NCBI GenBank assembly: GCA_024233115.1
Contig: JACKQB010000008.1
Span: 50,217 to 114,216 of the forward strand
Origin: Akkermansiaceae bacterium
Lineage (GTDB): Bacteria > Verrucomicrobiota > Verrucomicrobiia > Verrucomicrobiales > Akkermansiaceae
Length of the DNA stretch: 64,000 nt
Reading direction: 5' to 3'
The position numbers and the translations under genes were made by a program. This document shows positions 25,417 through 34,441 of the stretch, piece after piece (the stretch's first letter is position 1; each line of letters opens with the position of its first letter). A model generated the notes under the pieces. That model had not been told where the DNA came from, made no database searches, and was given only the letters and a program-made list of their open reading frames with translations.

Positions 25417-28400
25417 ATGATCCGCCCCGCTGTTGTTTTCACCCTCTTTCCAGCCCTGTTAGTGCTGGGTTCGCTGGATGGTGCCGTATTGCCCGATCCC
25501 ACCATTACCGCGGCCACTGCGCCCTCGTCCTTGGACCATGCTGTAAACGGTATTTTTGACAGCATCTCAGACTCCACGGAATACCGCACCGATCACGCCG
25601 GCACCGACACCTTCATCGAGTTCGATTTTGGTGCGGAGGTGGTCATCGACGGTTTTCTCAATGTGACCCGCAACAGCAGCAGCAGTGTGGTCACCGGCTC
25701 GCGCCTGATTTTTGATACCGATGGCAGTGCCGGGTTTTCCGCCGCCACGGATACGGTTGTCAATTTCAACGCGGCAAATACCGGGCAGTTGGGCCAGGGG
25801 TATATCAACCGTTTTGCACCGGTCACGGCGCGGTATGTCCGCTGGGAGGTCACTGCCGCCAGTGGCAGCAGCCAGAGCTGCGGTGCGATGGAAATGCGTT
25901 TCCTCGGCACGCCCACGGGTGCCTCGCCCGTCTCCGGAGTCGCCGCCATCGCCGGCTCCCCCGCCTTGGATGTTTACCACGCCCTGACCCATGCCGCCAA
26001 CGGCCTGGCCGGCTTCACGGCGCCCGATGCTCCCTACAACGAGGTGTCGCCATCCGTCGGATACTCCAGCAATGGCGCGGGCACCGGCACCTACGTCGAT
26101 TTCGACCTGGGCCAAACCAAACCCGTCACCGGCTTCGATTTCTTCGATCAACTCGACACCTCCCAGCGGGTCGGTGGCTTCACCCTGACCTTCAGCAATG
26201 ACCCCACCTTTGCAACACAAATCGCCACCCGCAGCTATACCAATGCGGGTTTTTCTATGTCGGATAGCTTTGACGCCGTTGCCGCCCGCTACATCCGCTA
26301 CCAGGTCACCGCCAGCGCCGGTTCCAATCCGGGGGTCTCGGAAATCATTTTCTATCAGTCCAGCGGCTCGCTGCTTTCCACATCGTTTACCACCGCCGCC
26401 AATCCAAACCAGAACTGGAGCCACGGCATCAAGTCCTCGCCCCTGGCCGCCAGTCTGGAACTGTTCGATCTGGCCGCTGCTGCCGATGCCACCGCACCCT
26501 GCGACCGCTGGTGTGATGGCTCCGAACAACCCGCCTTCGCCGGCGTGGCTCCCGCCGCTGCCGCATCCTTCGACTGGGGTGGCACCGCCACCGACTGGTC
26601 GGCCGGAGCCTTCTATCACGCCTGGCGCGCCGACCATGGATTCCCGCTGGTGTCCCGCTACACCGTGCCTCAGACCGGGGTTTACGATCTCTCCGCCACC
26701 TGGTCTTCGCATACTGTGGCGGGGTGTGATGCCCTGGTATCCATCGTGGCCAACGGCTCGACCGTGTTTTCGGGAAACTTGTCCGGTTTCGCCGGAACCG
26801 CCGTTGGTACACCCACCCCATCGGGCACGGCACCCGATGTTAGTGGCGATGCGTATGGCATTCCCCTGACCGCTGGAGATCGCGTGGAGATCGTCACCCT
26901 GCCGCTGACCGGCGCCGGCAATGTGGCGGTGGAGGCCGTCATCACCCCCGGAGCCACTGTCGCTGAAACCACCGACAGTATCGTCATCCGCGAGTTCTGT
27001 GCCTCTAACACCATTACCCTGCAGGACGAGGACGGCGACTACTCGGACTGGATTGAAATTTACAACGGCACCGGCACGGCGGTCAATCTGGACGGCTATG
27101 GACTCTCGGACAAGGCCAGCGAGCCGTTCAAATGGATTTTCCCGCCCCGTGTCCTCGCCCACGGTCAGCGGCTGGTTGTGTTTGCTTCCAACAAAGACGA
27201 TGTCAAGCGTCCGGGCTATGGCTCCGGGAGTGAGCTGCATACCAACTTCGCCCTCAGCAAAGGGGGGGAGTTTCTCGGTCTGACCTCTCCGGAGGGCGTG
27301 TCCCTGGGTGCCTATTCACCGGAATTTCCCGGCCAGTATGATGACTTCAGCTACGGCACCGGCAGCAATGCCGTCACCGGCTACATGACCCCGACACCCG
27401 GCAGCGCCAATGGCGAGGCCGGTGACGCGCCTCCGGCCACGCTGCTGTTCTCGCTGCCCTCAGGCATCATCAGCTCCCGTCAATACATCACTATTTCCGG
27501 TCAGTCCGCGCAGCACACCGTCCGCTACACCACCGATGGTACCGAACCCACACTTGGAAACGGCATCACCTACACCGGGGCGGCGATTTCCATTGCCACC
27601 AGCACCACCCTGCGCGCCCGCGCCTTTGCCGGCAATACCGCCGGACCGCTGGCGGATGCCACCTACACCCGCCTGGGCAGTGGCACCGACTATGGGGTCA
27701 ATCCGTCCACCTTCTCTTCCGCCCTGCCGATTCTGGTGATCGACACCTCGTCCACCTCACTGCCCGGCCGCACCGGCGTGCCGTCCCGCCTTACCCTCAT
27801 CGACCGCGATCCCACCAGTCAACGGGCCACCCTGACAGGTCCGCCCGCGCTCAGCACCCGGGGCACGATCAAACTGCGCGGTCAGTGGTCCTCCACCTTT
27901 CCGAAGCAAAGCTGGACCATCGAGTTCTGGGATTCCGCGGACCAGGATGAGAAACACCCGCTGCTCGGCATGCCTGAGGAATCCGACTGGACACTCTACG
28001 CCTCCTACATGACCGATCCGGATTTTCTCCGCAACATCATTACCTACGAAACCTACGCCGCCATGGGTCGCTGGGCACCCCGCACCCGGTTGGTGGAGGT
28101 GTTTCTCAACAACGGCGGAAGTAGAGTGGACGGCGCGGATTACTATGGTGTCTATGTCCTCAGGGAAAAAATCAAAATCAGCGACGAGCGCGTGGACATC
28201 ACCAAGATGTCAGCCATGGACAACTCCGGCGACGCCCTGACCGGCGGCTACATCATCGCCCATGACAAGTATGGAAACCTCGAGACCGAACACCCCGAGT
28301 TGCTCGGCGGCACCCAGACCAGCATCCCGCACTGGCCCTATACCGGTGGCGGTGCCTTCGTCTATAAAACCCCGTCGGTCGATGACATCACCCCCGCCCA

Positions 28401-30195
28401 GAAGGCCTACATCACCGATTATGTGCTGCAGGTGGACACCGCGGTTTCCTCCCCCGGATTCATCCACCCCGGGACCGGGCTGCATTACACGGATTACATC
28501 GGCCGCAAGTCGTTTATCGACCATCACATGCTGATGGCCTTCGGCAAAAACCTCGACGGCATCCGCATCAGCACCTACTTCGAAAAAGACCGCGGGGGGA
28601 AACTGAAAATGTCCTCGGTGTGGGACAACGATCTGTCCCAACTCCCCGCAGATGCCGGCAGCGCGGGTGAAAACCCCAACACCTGGAACAGCGATGTGGA
28701 CCCGTCCGCGAATTACACCGATTTCTTCACCCTCGACGACCACACCGCCGAGGGCTGGTTCCACTACCTGCACCAGGACCCCGCCTACATGCAGGAATGG
28801 GTGGACCGCTTCGACCGCTGGCGTAGCTCCGGCGTGCTCGACACCAGCAGCATCTATCCGCTTATGGATACCGTGGCGGCGGAGCTGACAACAGCGGACA
28901 ACTCCGGCACCGCCAATGCCAACACGCCCATTGCCCGGAATTTCAACCGTTGGTCCCGCAGCACCCGGGGTGTTTCCACGAATGGCTCCAATGCCGCCTC
29001 CGTCATCTTCGGCTCCTCCTCCAGCAGCGAAATCAACCGTCACAAAACCTGGCTCGCCCAGCGACTCGCCTTTATGGACACCTGGGTGCTCGCCAAACCC
29101 GTGGCATCACCCGCATCCGGCCCGGTCGCCACCAGCACGCCGCTGAACCTGGATTCCCCGGACCTGTCAGGATCGGCACGCATTCACTACACCCTCGACG
29201 GCACCGATCCGGTGACGGAAACCGGTGCCGTTTCCGCCACCGCCAGCGAATGGTCCGGTCCGCTGCCACTGACCGCCAGCACCCGGGTCACCGCCCGGCT
29301 ATACCACCCCGATGCCGTCAATAAACACACCCTCTGGAGCGCGCCGACCGTCGAAACCTATATCGTCGGCGCCACTCCCGCCGCCACGGCCAACCTCGTG
29401 GTCAGTGAGTTGATGTACCACCCGTCAGATCCATCCGCCGCGGAAATCGCCGCCGGTTTTGACAATGCCGACGACTTTGAGTTCATCGAACTGCGCAATG
29501 TCGGCACCGGCACCATCAACCTCTGGGGCGCGACGTTCACCCAGGGCATCCTGTTTGACTTCGATAGCTCGCTGTCGCCGGAGCAGGTCGAGCTGGCACC
29601 CGGGCAGACGCTGCTGTTAGCCAGCAATCCCGCCGCCTTCCTGTTCCGCTACGGCGCCACCGCCGCCGCCCGCCTGGTGGGTGGTTTCGCCGACGGCACC
29701 AATCTGAGCAACGGCGGGGAAACGCTTACTCTGCTGGACCGCGACGGCGGGCTTCTGCTGGAGTTCACGTATGACGACACCGACGCATGGCCGGTGGAGG
29801 CGGACGGGGGCGGCGGCTCGCTGCATTATCTCGGTGGCTCGTTCGGGCAGGGTGAAAACTGGCTGGTTTTCGCGCCTGATCCCGGTCGTATCATTGCCGA
29901 TCACGATGGCGATGGCCAGGACGATGGCACGGAGTGGTTGGCGGGCAGTGACCCGGCAAACGCAGCGAGCGTCTTCAGAATCCTGGACTGCGGATTGAAT
30001 ACGGAGGGCGCATTTACGATGAGTTTCCCGGTCGCCGCCGGGCACCGTTACCGGATCGACAAATCCACCGACCTGGAGGGATGGATACCTGCCGGCACCG
30101 ACTTTACCGCCACCGAGACCGGCATCCAGTCGTTCATCGATCCTGAAAACTTGCCCGACTACCGTTTTTACCGGGTGGTTGCCCTGCCTCGGTGA
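25417..30195 (+). CDS. Giant secreted CotH-kinase / lamin-tail-domain surface protein
   Basis: This 1592-residue protein has a signal peptide (VVFTLFPALLVLGSLDGAV). The domains, by sequence pattern, are two discoidin (F5/8 C) domains at about 30-165 and 175-315, and a carbohydrate-binding-like region to about 510. A lamin-tail domain follows at about 520-650 (SIVIREFCASNTITLQDEDG), then a chitobiase C-terminal-like domain at about 680-755 (VRYTTDGTEPT). The CotH kinase domain is at about 768-1160 (IKLRGQWSSTFPKQSW, YYGVYVLREKIK, VWDNDLSQL). A second chitobiase-like domain (IHYTLDGTDP near 1246), a second lamin-tail domain from about 1325 and an Asp-rich DHDGDGQDDGTEW motif near 1495 complete it. 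CotH is a spore-coat protein kinase in Bacillus. The repeated binding domains suggest glycan binding outside the cell. Confidence 0.88.
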   Translation: MIRPAVVFTLFPALLVLGSLDGAVLPDPTITAATAPSSLDHAVNGIFDSISDSTEYRTDHAGTDTFIEFDFGAEVVIDGFLNVTRNSSSSVVTGSRLIFDTDGSAGFSAATDTVVNFNAANTGQLGQGYINRFAPVTARYVRWEVTAASGSSQSCGAMEMRFLGTPTGASPVSGVAAIAGSPALDVYHALTHAANGLAGFTAPDAPYNEVSPSVGYSSNGAGTGTYVDFDLGQTKPVTGFDFFDQLDTSQRVGGFTLTFSNDPTFATQIATRSYTNAGFSMSDSFDAVAARYIRYQVTASAGSNPGVSEIIFYQSSGSLLSTSFTTAANPNQNWSHGIKSSPLAASLELFDLAAAADATAPCDRWCDGSEQPAFAGVAPAAAASFDWGGTATDWSAGAFYHAWRADHGFPLVSRYTVPQTGVYDLSATWSSHTVAGCDALVSIVANGSTVFSGNLSGFAGTAVGTPTPSGTAPDVSGDAYGIPLTAGDRVEIVTLPLTGAGNVAVEAVITPGATVAETTDSIVIREFCASNTITLQDEDGDYSDWIEIYNGTGTAVNLDGYGLSDKASEPFKWIFPPRVLAHGQRLVVFASNKDDVKRPGYGSGSELHTNFALSKGGEFLGLTSPEGVSLGAYSPEFPGQYDDFSYGTGSNAVTGYMTPTPGSANGEAGDAPPATLLFSLPSGIISSRQYITISGQSAQHTVRYTTDGTEPTLGNGITYTGAAISIATSTTLRARAFAGNTAGPLADATYTRLGSGTDYGVNPSTFSSALPILVIDTSSTSLPGRTGVPSRLTLIDRDPTSQRATLTGPPALSTRGTIKLRGQWSSTFPKQSWTIEFWDSADQDEKHPLLGMPEESDWTLYASYMTDPDFLRNIITYETYAAMGRWAPRTRLVEVFLNNGGSRVDGADYYGVYVLREKIKISDERVDITKMSAMDNSGDALTGGYIIAHDKYGNLETEHPELLGGTQTSIPHWPYTGGGAFVYKTPSVDDITPAQKAYITDYVLQVDTAVSSPGFIHPGTGLHYTDYIGRKSFIDHHMLMAFGKNLDGIRISTYFEKDRGGKLKMSSVWDNDLSQLPADAGSAGENPNTWNSDVDPSANYTDFFTLDDHTAEGWFHYLHQDPAYMQEWVDRFDRWRSSGVLDTSSIYPLMDTVAAELTTADNSGTANANTPIARNFNRWSRSTRGVSTNGSNAASVIFGSSSSSEINRHKTWLAQRLAFMDTWVLAKPVASPASGPVATSTPLNLDSPDLSGSARIHYTLDGTDPVTETGAVSATASEWSGPLPLTASTRVTARLYHPDAVNKHTLWSAPTVETYIVGATPAATANLVVSELMYHPSDPSAAEIAAGFDNADDFEFIELRNVGTGTINLWGATFTQGILFDFDSSLSPEQVELAPGQTLLLASNPAAFLFRYGATAAARLVGGFADGTNLSNGGETLTLLDRDGGLLLEFTYDDTDAWPVEADGGGGSLHYLGGSFGQGENWLVFAPDPGRIIADHDGDGQDDGTEWLAGSDPANAASVFRILDCGLNTEGAFTMSFPVAAGHRYRIDKSTDLEGWIPAGTDFTATETGIQSFIDPENLPDYRFYRVVALPR

Positions 30196-30277
30196 CATCA
30201 GGCACCGCGAGTAACAATTCACCATGCGCAGTACCTTACGCCTTGACTCCCGGATCAATCACGGCTTGTTTGCGCCC

Positions 30278-30625
30278 ATGCAGCACGTGCTACTCAAATC
30301 CAAAATCCATCGCGCCTGTGTCACCGTCGCTGACGTTGAGTATGAAGGTAGCATAGAAATCCCCTCTGACTTGATGGAGGCCGCCGGCCTCTGGGAGGGC
30401 GAGCGGGTCCTGGTGACCTCTGCAAGCAAAGGTGGCCGACTCGAAACCTACGCCCAGGCGGGGAAACCCGGCACCGGAAAAATCATCATGAACGGGGGAG
30501 CCGCCCACGTCATCAAGGCGGGCGAGCGCATCACCATCATGGCATTTGCCATTTCCAAAAACCCGATTCTCCCGAAAAAAATCGTCTGCAACGATAAAAA
30601 CGAGATCATCCGTCGGGTCAGCTAA
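30278..30625 (+). CDS. panD: Aspartate 1-decarboxylase
   Basis: PanD makes beta-alanine from aspartate for pantothenate and coenzyme A. ATG 30278 gives the family-like N-terminus just before LLKSKIHRACVT; the longer frame from 30224 has no counterpart in the family. The self-cleavage site is present as YEGS, where Ser becomes the pyruvoyl cofactor. NGGAAH and the preceding Tyr (FETYA-like ETYAQAG) are typical active-site elements. Length is 115 residues, near the family norm of about 125. No panB or panC is nearby. Confidence 0.95.
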   Translation: MQHVLLKSKIHRACVTVADVEYEGSIEIPSDLMEAAGLWEGERVLVTSASKGGRLETYAQAGKPGTGKIIMNGGAAHVIKAGERITIMAFAISKNPILPKKIVCNDKNEIIRRVS

Positions 30626-30694
30626 GTCAGCCAAGCTGGCAAGGCCATCTCATCGGAATATCCGCTGTGTCAGCCGGTCGTTTCCTGGGGGATG

Positions 30695-31861
30695 TCAGCC
30701 ATTTGTCCCAGGCTGTGTCCCGAACCAGTGCCGGGTTCGCTTGCAGAAGCCGACCAGCATCAGCATCACCGGCACCTCGATCAGCACACCGACCACGGTG
30801 GCGAGGGCGGCGCCGGATGACAGGCCGAAGAGCATGACCGCAGTGGCGATGGCGACTTCAAAGTGATTGGAGGCACCGATCATGGCAGCCGGCGCGGCGT
30901 GTTCGTATTTCAGCCTGAGCAGTTTGGCCGCGCCGTAGCCGAGTCCGAAAATAAACACCGTCTGCAGGAAAAGTGGGATCGAGATCCACAGGATGGTCAA
31001 CGGGTTGGCCAGGATGGTTTCGCCTTTAAAGCTGAACAGGAGCACCAGGGTCAGCAGTAGCGCGCTGATGGTAACCGGTGTCAGGATGCGCAGAAACCGT
31101 TGCTGAAACCACACCGTGCCTTTGCGTGCGATGATCCATTTTCGGGAAAAATAGCCGGCCACCAGCGGCAAGGCCACGTAGATGGCGACCGATAACAGCA
31201 GCGCCTGCCATGGAACCGGCAGTTTCCCCACACCGAGCAGAAATCCGCCCAGCACGCCGTAGAGAACCAGCATGGTGAGGGAGTTGATCGCGACCATCAC
31301 CAGGGTCAGGCCGTCATTTCCCCGGGCCAGGTAGCCCCACACCAGCACCATGGCGGTACAGGGGGCGATTCCCAGCAGGATACAGCCGGCAAAGTAGCTT
31401 CGCCACAGCGGAATCTGAAGCATTTTGACGCCGTCCTGCAGCACCACGGTCCCCGCGCCATGCTCCGCGCCGACGGGGAGGTCGAGGCCGAAGGGCATTT
31501 TCACCAGATCCATCGCCTCGGTCCCGATCATGCCCTTGAGCAGGAAACCGAGGAACAGCATGGCGATGGCATACATGGTGAACGGCTTGATACACCAGTT
31601 GATCAACAGGGTCAGTAATACCGGCTTGCCGCTCTTGCCCGCTTTCACCACGCTGGCAAAATCAATTTTCACCATGATCGGATACATCATGAAAAACAGG
31701 CAGACCGCAATCGGGATGGATACAACTGGTGCGCCGTTGACCTCGATGCTCATCCCATCGAGCGACTTCGCCAGCCCGGGTGCGATTTTCCCGAGTAAAA
31801 TCCCGAGGACGATACAGAGACCGACCCAGACGGTCAGATACTTCTCAAAAACACTGCTCAT
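30695..31861 (-). CDS. acr3: Arsenite efflux permease, ACR3 family
   Basis: This protein has about ten transmembrane helices. The signature GIAPCTAMVLVWGYLARGN contains the conserved Cys required for arsenite transport in ACR3 proteins. Other landmarks are MMYPIMVKIDF and the C-terminal MIGASNHFEVAIATAVML. I chose ATG 31861 because the preceding 12 residues are not typical; ATG 31897 is the alternative. It lies downstream of an ArsR repressor gene in the same direction, so it is an arsenite-inducible pair. No arsenate reductase gene (arsC) is adjacent. Confidence 0.92.
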   Translation of the reverse strand: MSSVFEKYLTVWVGLCIVLGILLGKIAPGLAKSLDGMSIEVNGAPVVSIPIAVCLFFMMYPIMVKIDFASVVKAGKSGKPVLLTLLINWCIKPFTMYAIAMLFLGFLLKGMIGTEAMDLVKMPFGLDLPVGAEHGAGTVVLQDGVKMLQIPLWRSYFAGCILLGIAPCTAMVLVWGYLARGNDGLTLVMVAINSLTMLVLYGVLGGFLLGVGKLPVPWQALLLSVAIYVALPLVAGYFSRKWIIARKGTVWFQQRFLRILTPVTISALLLTLVLLFSFKGETILANPLTILWISIPLFLQTVFIFGLGYGAAKLLRLKYEHAAPAAMIGASNHFEVAIATAVMLFGLSSGAALATVVGVLIEVPVMLMLVGFCKRTRHWFGTQPGTNG

Positions 31862-31912
31862 GTGCCGGTCATCCGCCGGGCAAATTCGATCATTCATGGT
31901 TCGTTTCCATTG

Positions 31913-32275
31913 TTAGTTTTCGCGCCGCTGCCGGCAAAGATCCTCCGGCCCGCATAAGGTGATGTCAGCGAGCCTCTGCGCATCGGTCCCCGCACTCGCG
32001 TCGTCGCGCAGTTGCGCTTCGATCCAGTCGGTCAACACCGCCAGTTCCTCCCGTTCCCGTCGGATCCGGTAATGCACCCAGCGGCCGTCCTTACGACTGG
32101 CCACCAGCCCGGAGTTAATCAGGATGCCCATGTGGCGGGAGGCGGTCGCTCCCGTGACCCCGATGAGCTCGGTCAGCTGACAGGCGCATAACTCGTCGTG
32201 CTTGAGCAGGGCGACCACAATCCGAAGCCGGTTCCGGTCGGACAGTGCTTTGAACATTGCAGTAAGATGATTCAT
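31913..32275 (-). CDS. arsR: ArsR/SmtB-family arsenite-responsive repressor
   Basis: This 120-residue winged-helix regulator has MFKALSDRNRLRIVVALL at the start and a recognition helix TGATASRHMGILINSGLV. The metal-sensing motif ELCACQL matches the ELCVCDL-type motif of ArsR that binds As(III) through Cys. A further CGPEDLC near the C-terminus could supply additional thiols. It precedes the ACR3 permease by 51 bases and would repress the pair until arsenite or antimonite binds. A promoter lies just upstream. Confidence 0.93.
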   Translation of the reverse strand: MNHLTAMFKALSDRNRLRIVVALLKHDELCACQLTELIGVTGATASRHMGILINSGLVASRKDGRWVHYRIRREREELAVLTDWIEAQLRDDASAGTDAQRLADITLCGPEDLCRQRREN

Positions 32276-32283
32276 TCGATTGT

Positions 32284-32313
32284 TTTATAGTTAGTTACAT
32301 AGCTAAATAGCAA
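32284..32313 (-). promoter_or_regulatory. Promoter/operator of arsR-acr3
   Basis: On the minus strand there is a -35-like TTGCTA (32313-32308), an 18-base spacer and a -10-like TATAAA (32289-32284). The spacer holds the imperfectly repeated TAGCTA and TAACTA, a likely ArsR operator. The -10 is only 8 bases from the annotated ATG 32275, so translation may start at an internal Met (32257) or the mRNA may be leaderless. Confidence 0.5.
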
Positions 32314-32446
32314 ATTGAAGCAAGAAAAAATACGCTGGTGGGGTGGATCTCTCGCTGTGGGAATCGGCAGCGAGGCTGAAAAAAGGCTAAAATCGCACAA
32401 ATCGCGCCTTTACAAGGTGCGATCACTTCACCATATTCCCGCGCCC

Positions 32447-32995
32447 ATGACTCCTATCATTGCTGCCGACTGGCTTACTATTTCCATCAATCTTCTCTTG
32501 GTGATCCACGTGATCATCTGTCTTTTGCTTGCGCTCCTTGTGTTGATGCAGCGCCCCAAACAGGAAGGTCTCGGTGCCGCGTTTGGTGCCGGTCTGACCG
32601 ACCAGGCCTTTGGTGCCCGCACCACCGATGTGCTGCAAAAAGGCACGGTCTACCTTGGAACGCTGTTTTTTATCATCACCCTGGTTCTTGCCATTCTGAT
32701 TGGAAAAAAGCAGAGCGACAATCCTACGATTGCTGCTGACGGGGCGGACAAGGCCGAGGAAACCACACCCGCACCCGGGGTTCCGGAGGATCTCGAAGGC
32801 GAGAAGCCTGCTGTGCCTGCTGTCACCATGCCGAAGGCCGATGAGGAGGACGATGCCGAAACACCTGCGCCGGCCCCCGTTGTGCCCCCGGCGACCCCAC
32901 CCGCACCCGAGGAAGTGCCATCGACTCCTGAGACTCCTGAGACTCCGGTGACGCCGCCTGCCACACCACCTGCGGCACCAACGGGTGACCAGTAA
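32447..32995 (+). CDS. secG: Preprotein translocase subunit SecG with long acidic/Pro-rich tail
   Basis: The start is ATG 32447; the longer frame has no support. The first about 85 residues are SecG-like: two membrane segments (INLLLVIHVIICLLLALLVL and GTLFFIITLVLAILIG) flank the conserved loop MQRPKQEGLGAAFGAGLTDQ. SecG stimulates SecYEG translocation. SecG is usually 70-115 residues, but this protein continues for about 95 more Glu/Ala/Pro/Thr-rich residues, a low-complexity tail of unknown role. It is followed 22 bases later by a rhomboid gene. Confidence 0.88.
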   Translation: MTPIIAADWLTISINLLLVIHVIICLLLALLVLMQRPKQEGLGAAFGAGLTDQAFGARTTDVLQKGTVYLGTLFFIITLVLAILIGKKQSDNPTIAADGADKAEETTPAPGVPEDLEGEKPAVPAVTMPKADEEDDAETPAPAPVVPPATPPAPEEVPSTPETPETPVTPPATPPAAPTGDQ

Positions 32996-33016
32996 TCCAT
33001 TTTCACAAGCGGGCGG

Positions 33017-34306
33017 GTGGGACACCCACGCACCCCTGTGACCAGTCATCATTTTCCCGTGGAAGGAGAAACCAGCCCGGAAAAAACCAGCCCGGACGCC
33101 GATGTCCCCGTTTGGGCGCGGCCTGATGCCTTCCCCGAAAAGCCGGCCTCGGATGATGCTTATGGCTATTTCGACCTCAAGGGCGTCCTCCACACAGCCA
33201 AGGATGTCGAGCAGCTTGTCGAGAAGGCAGGCAAGTCGCGCGATGGGATCGACCTGGTCTGGACACCCGGCACTGACCGCTTGTTAGTCCCCGAGGAAGT
33301 CCCGGCCCTGCACAAGGCGCTGCGGACCCGCAAGGCGAAACACGCCGAACAGGACCTCAGCGATGGCAAGAGGATGGGGCTGGTGTTTGGTGCGATCACG
33401 CTATGGACGATTTACGCGGCATGGCGCAACGGCGGTGGGAAAATCGAATCCTTGTACACGCACCAGCTCACCGGACTGGCGGCGATGCTGCTGTTTATGT
33501 TCGGCCTCTTGCCCTTGTATGAAGGCTGGAAAGTGAAACGTCATCTGGCGCGGACCAAGCCCTCGGACCTGGCCGATGAAATCCCTGACGCCCGATTCGA
33601 TACCTGGCTGCACCGCCAGAAGATACCGGTGACCTGGTTTCTGTTAGGGTGCTTGCTCGTTTGCGGACTGGTGCAGCTGTATTACGATTGGGGGAAGGCT
33701 CAGTTTGAGGCGTCTGTCATCCAGGCCGGCCTGCTCAAGCAGGTGGCACTCGAGCACCCGGAGCAGACCGACGGTGGTGCCTGGTGGCGTATGCTGACGG
33801 CACCGATGCTCCATGGCAACGTGATCCATTTCCTGATGAATGCCGGGGGGATACTCTACCTCGGGAGGCGCACCGAGACGCTGGCCCGGTGGCCACACCT
33901 ACTGATCGTATTTGCCGCTTCCGCCTGGGTCGGCGGGCTTGCAACATTCTACTGGATTCCTGATAAAATAGCCGTGGGTGCCTCGGGTGGACTGATGGGG
34001 TTGTTGGGTTTCATGTTGATGTTTGAAATCCTGCACGCACGTCTCGTTCCCAAGCCTGCCAGGAGACGTTTGTTAGCCGGTGTGGTGATGATGGCCGTCA
34101 TCGGTTTTCTGGGTATGAGTTTTATCGATAACGCGGCCCATGCAGGAGGGCTATTGGCCGGTATCGCGTATGCGGCCGTCGTTTTCCCTGCCACCGCATC
34201 GATGCATCGGCCAGAGGCAATGAAAAGGGACGTTGTGGTCGGGGCGATCGCCGGAGCGGTGCTGATCATGGCGGTCCTGATGACATGCCTCAAAGTGTTG
34301 TCCTGA
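33017..34306 (+). CDS. Rhomboid-family intramembrane serine protease with N-terminal extension
   Basis: Rhomboid features are in the C-terminal half: HGNVIHFLMNAGGILYLGRR, the nucleophile motif GASGG near residue 321 and the catalytic His in AAHAGG near 373. Six or more membrane helices are visible. The N-terminal about 110 residues are cytoplasmic and include a short GYF-2-like segment (GYFDLKGVLHTAKDVEQLVE). The start is uncertain (GTG 33017 or GTG 33038). Rhomboids cleave membrane-anchored substrates; no substrate can be inferred here. It follows secG closely and may be co-transcribed. Confidence 0.85.
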   Translation: MGHPRTPVTSHHFPVEGETSPEKTSPDADVPVWARPDAFPEKPASDDAYGYFDLKGVLHTAKDVEQLVEKAGKSRDGIDLVWTPGTDRLLVPEEVPALHKALRTRKAKHAEQDLSDGKRMGLVFGAITLWTIYAAWRNGGGKIESLYTHQLTGLAAMLLFMFGLLPLYEGWKVKRHLARTKPSDLADEIPDARFDTWLHRQKIPVTWFLLGCLLVCGLVQLYYDWGKAQFEASVIQAGLLKQVALEHPEQTDGGAWWRMLTAPMLHGNVIHFLMNAGGILYLGRRTETLARWPHLLIVFAASAWVGGLATFYWIPDKIAVGASGGLMGLLGFMLMFEILHARLVPKPARRRLLAGVVMMAVIGFLGMSFIDNAAHAGGLLAGIAYAAVVFPATASMHRPEAMKRDVVVGAIAGAVLIMAVLMTCLKVLS

Positions 34307-34353
34307 CATTCTGCCCTGGAATCACCCTGGAATTTGTTGTTTTGACTGAGAAA

Positions 34354-34375
34354 TTTGACACGGGGACTTGTCAAA
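34354..34375 (+). promoter_or_regulatory. Inverted repeat upstream of xylulokinase gene
   Basis: A TTTGACA arm, an 8-base spacer and a TGTCAAA arm lie 66 bases before the xylB start. The left arm contains a consensus-like -35 (TTGACA), so a regulator bound here could control transcription. No good -10 is seen at the right distance. Confidence 0.35.
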
Positions 34376-34441
34376 AGGCGTTGTCGTGGCAATGAATAGC
34401 TGTGCGCCACCCCCGTGGTGCGACCATCACCGAACTCCCCC

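Noticed and set aside
25567..27240. 557-residue minus-strand frame over the CotH gene
   Set aside because: Gly/Val/Ala-rich antisense shadow of the GC-rich coding sequence; the plus strand has clear domains.
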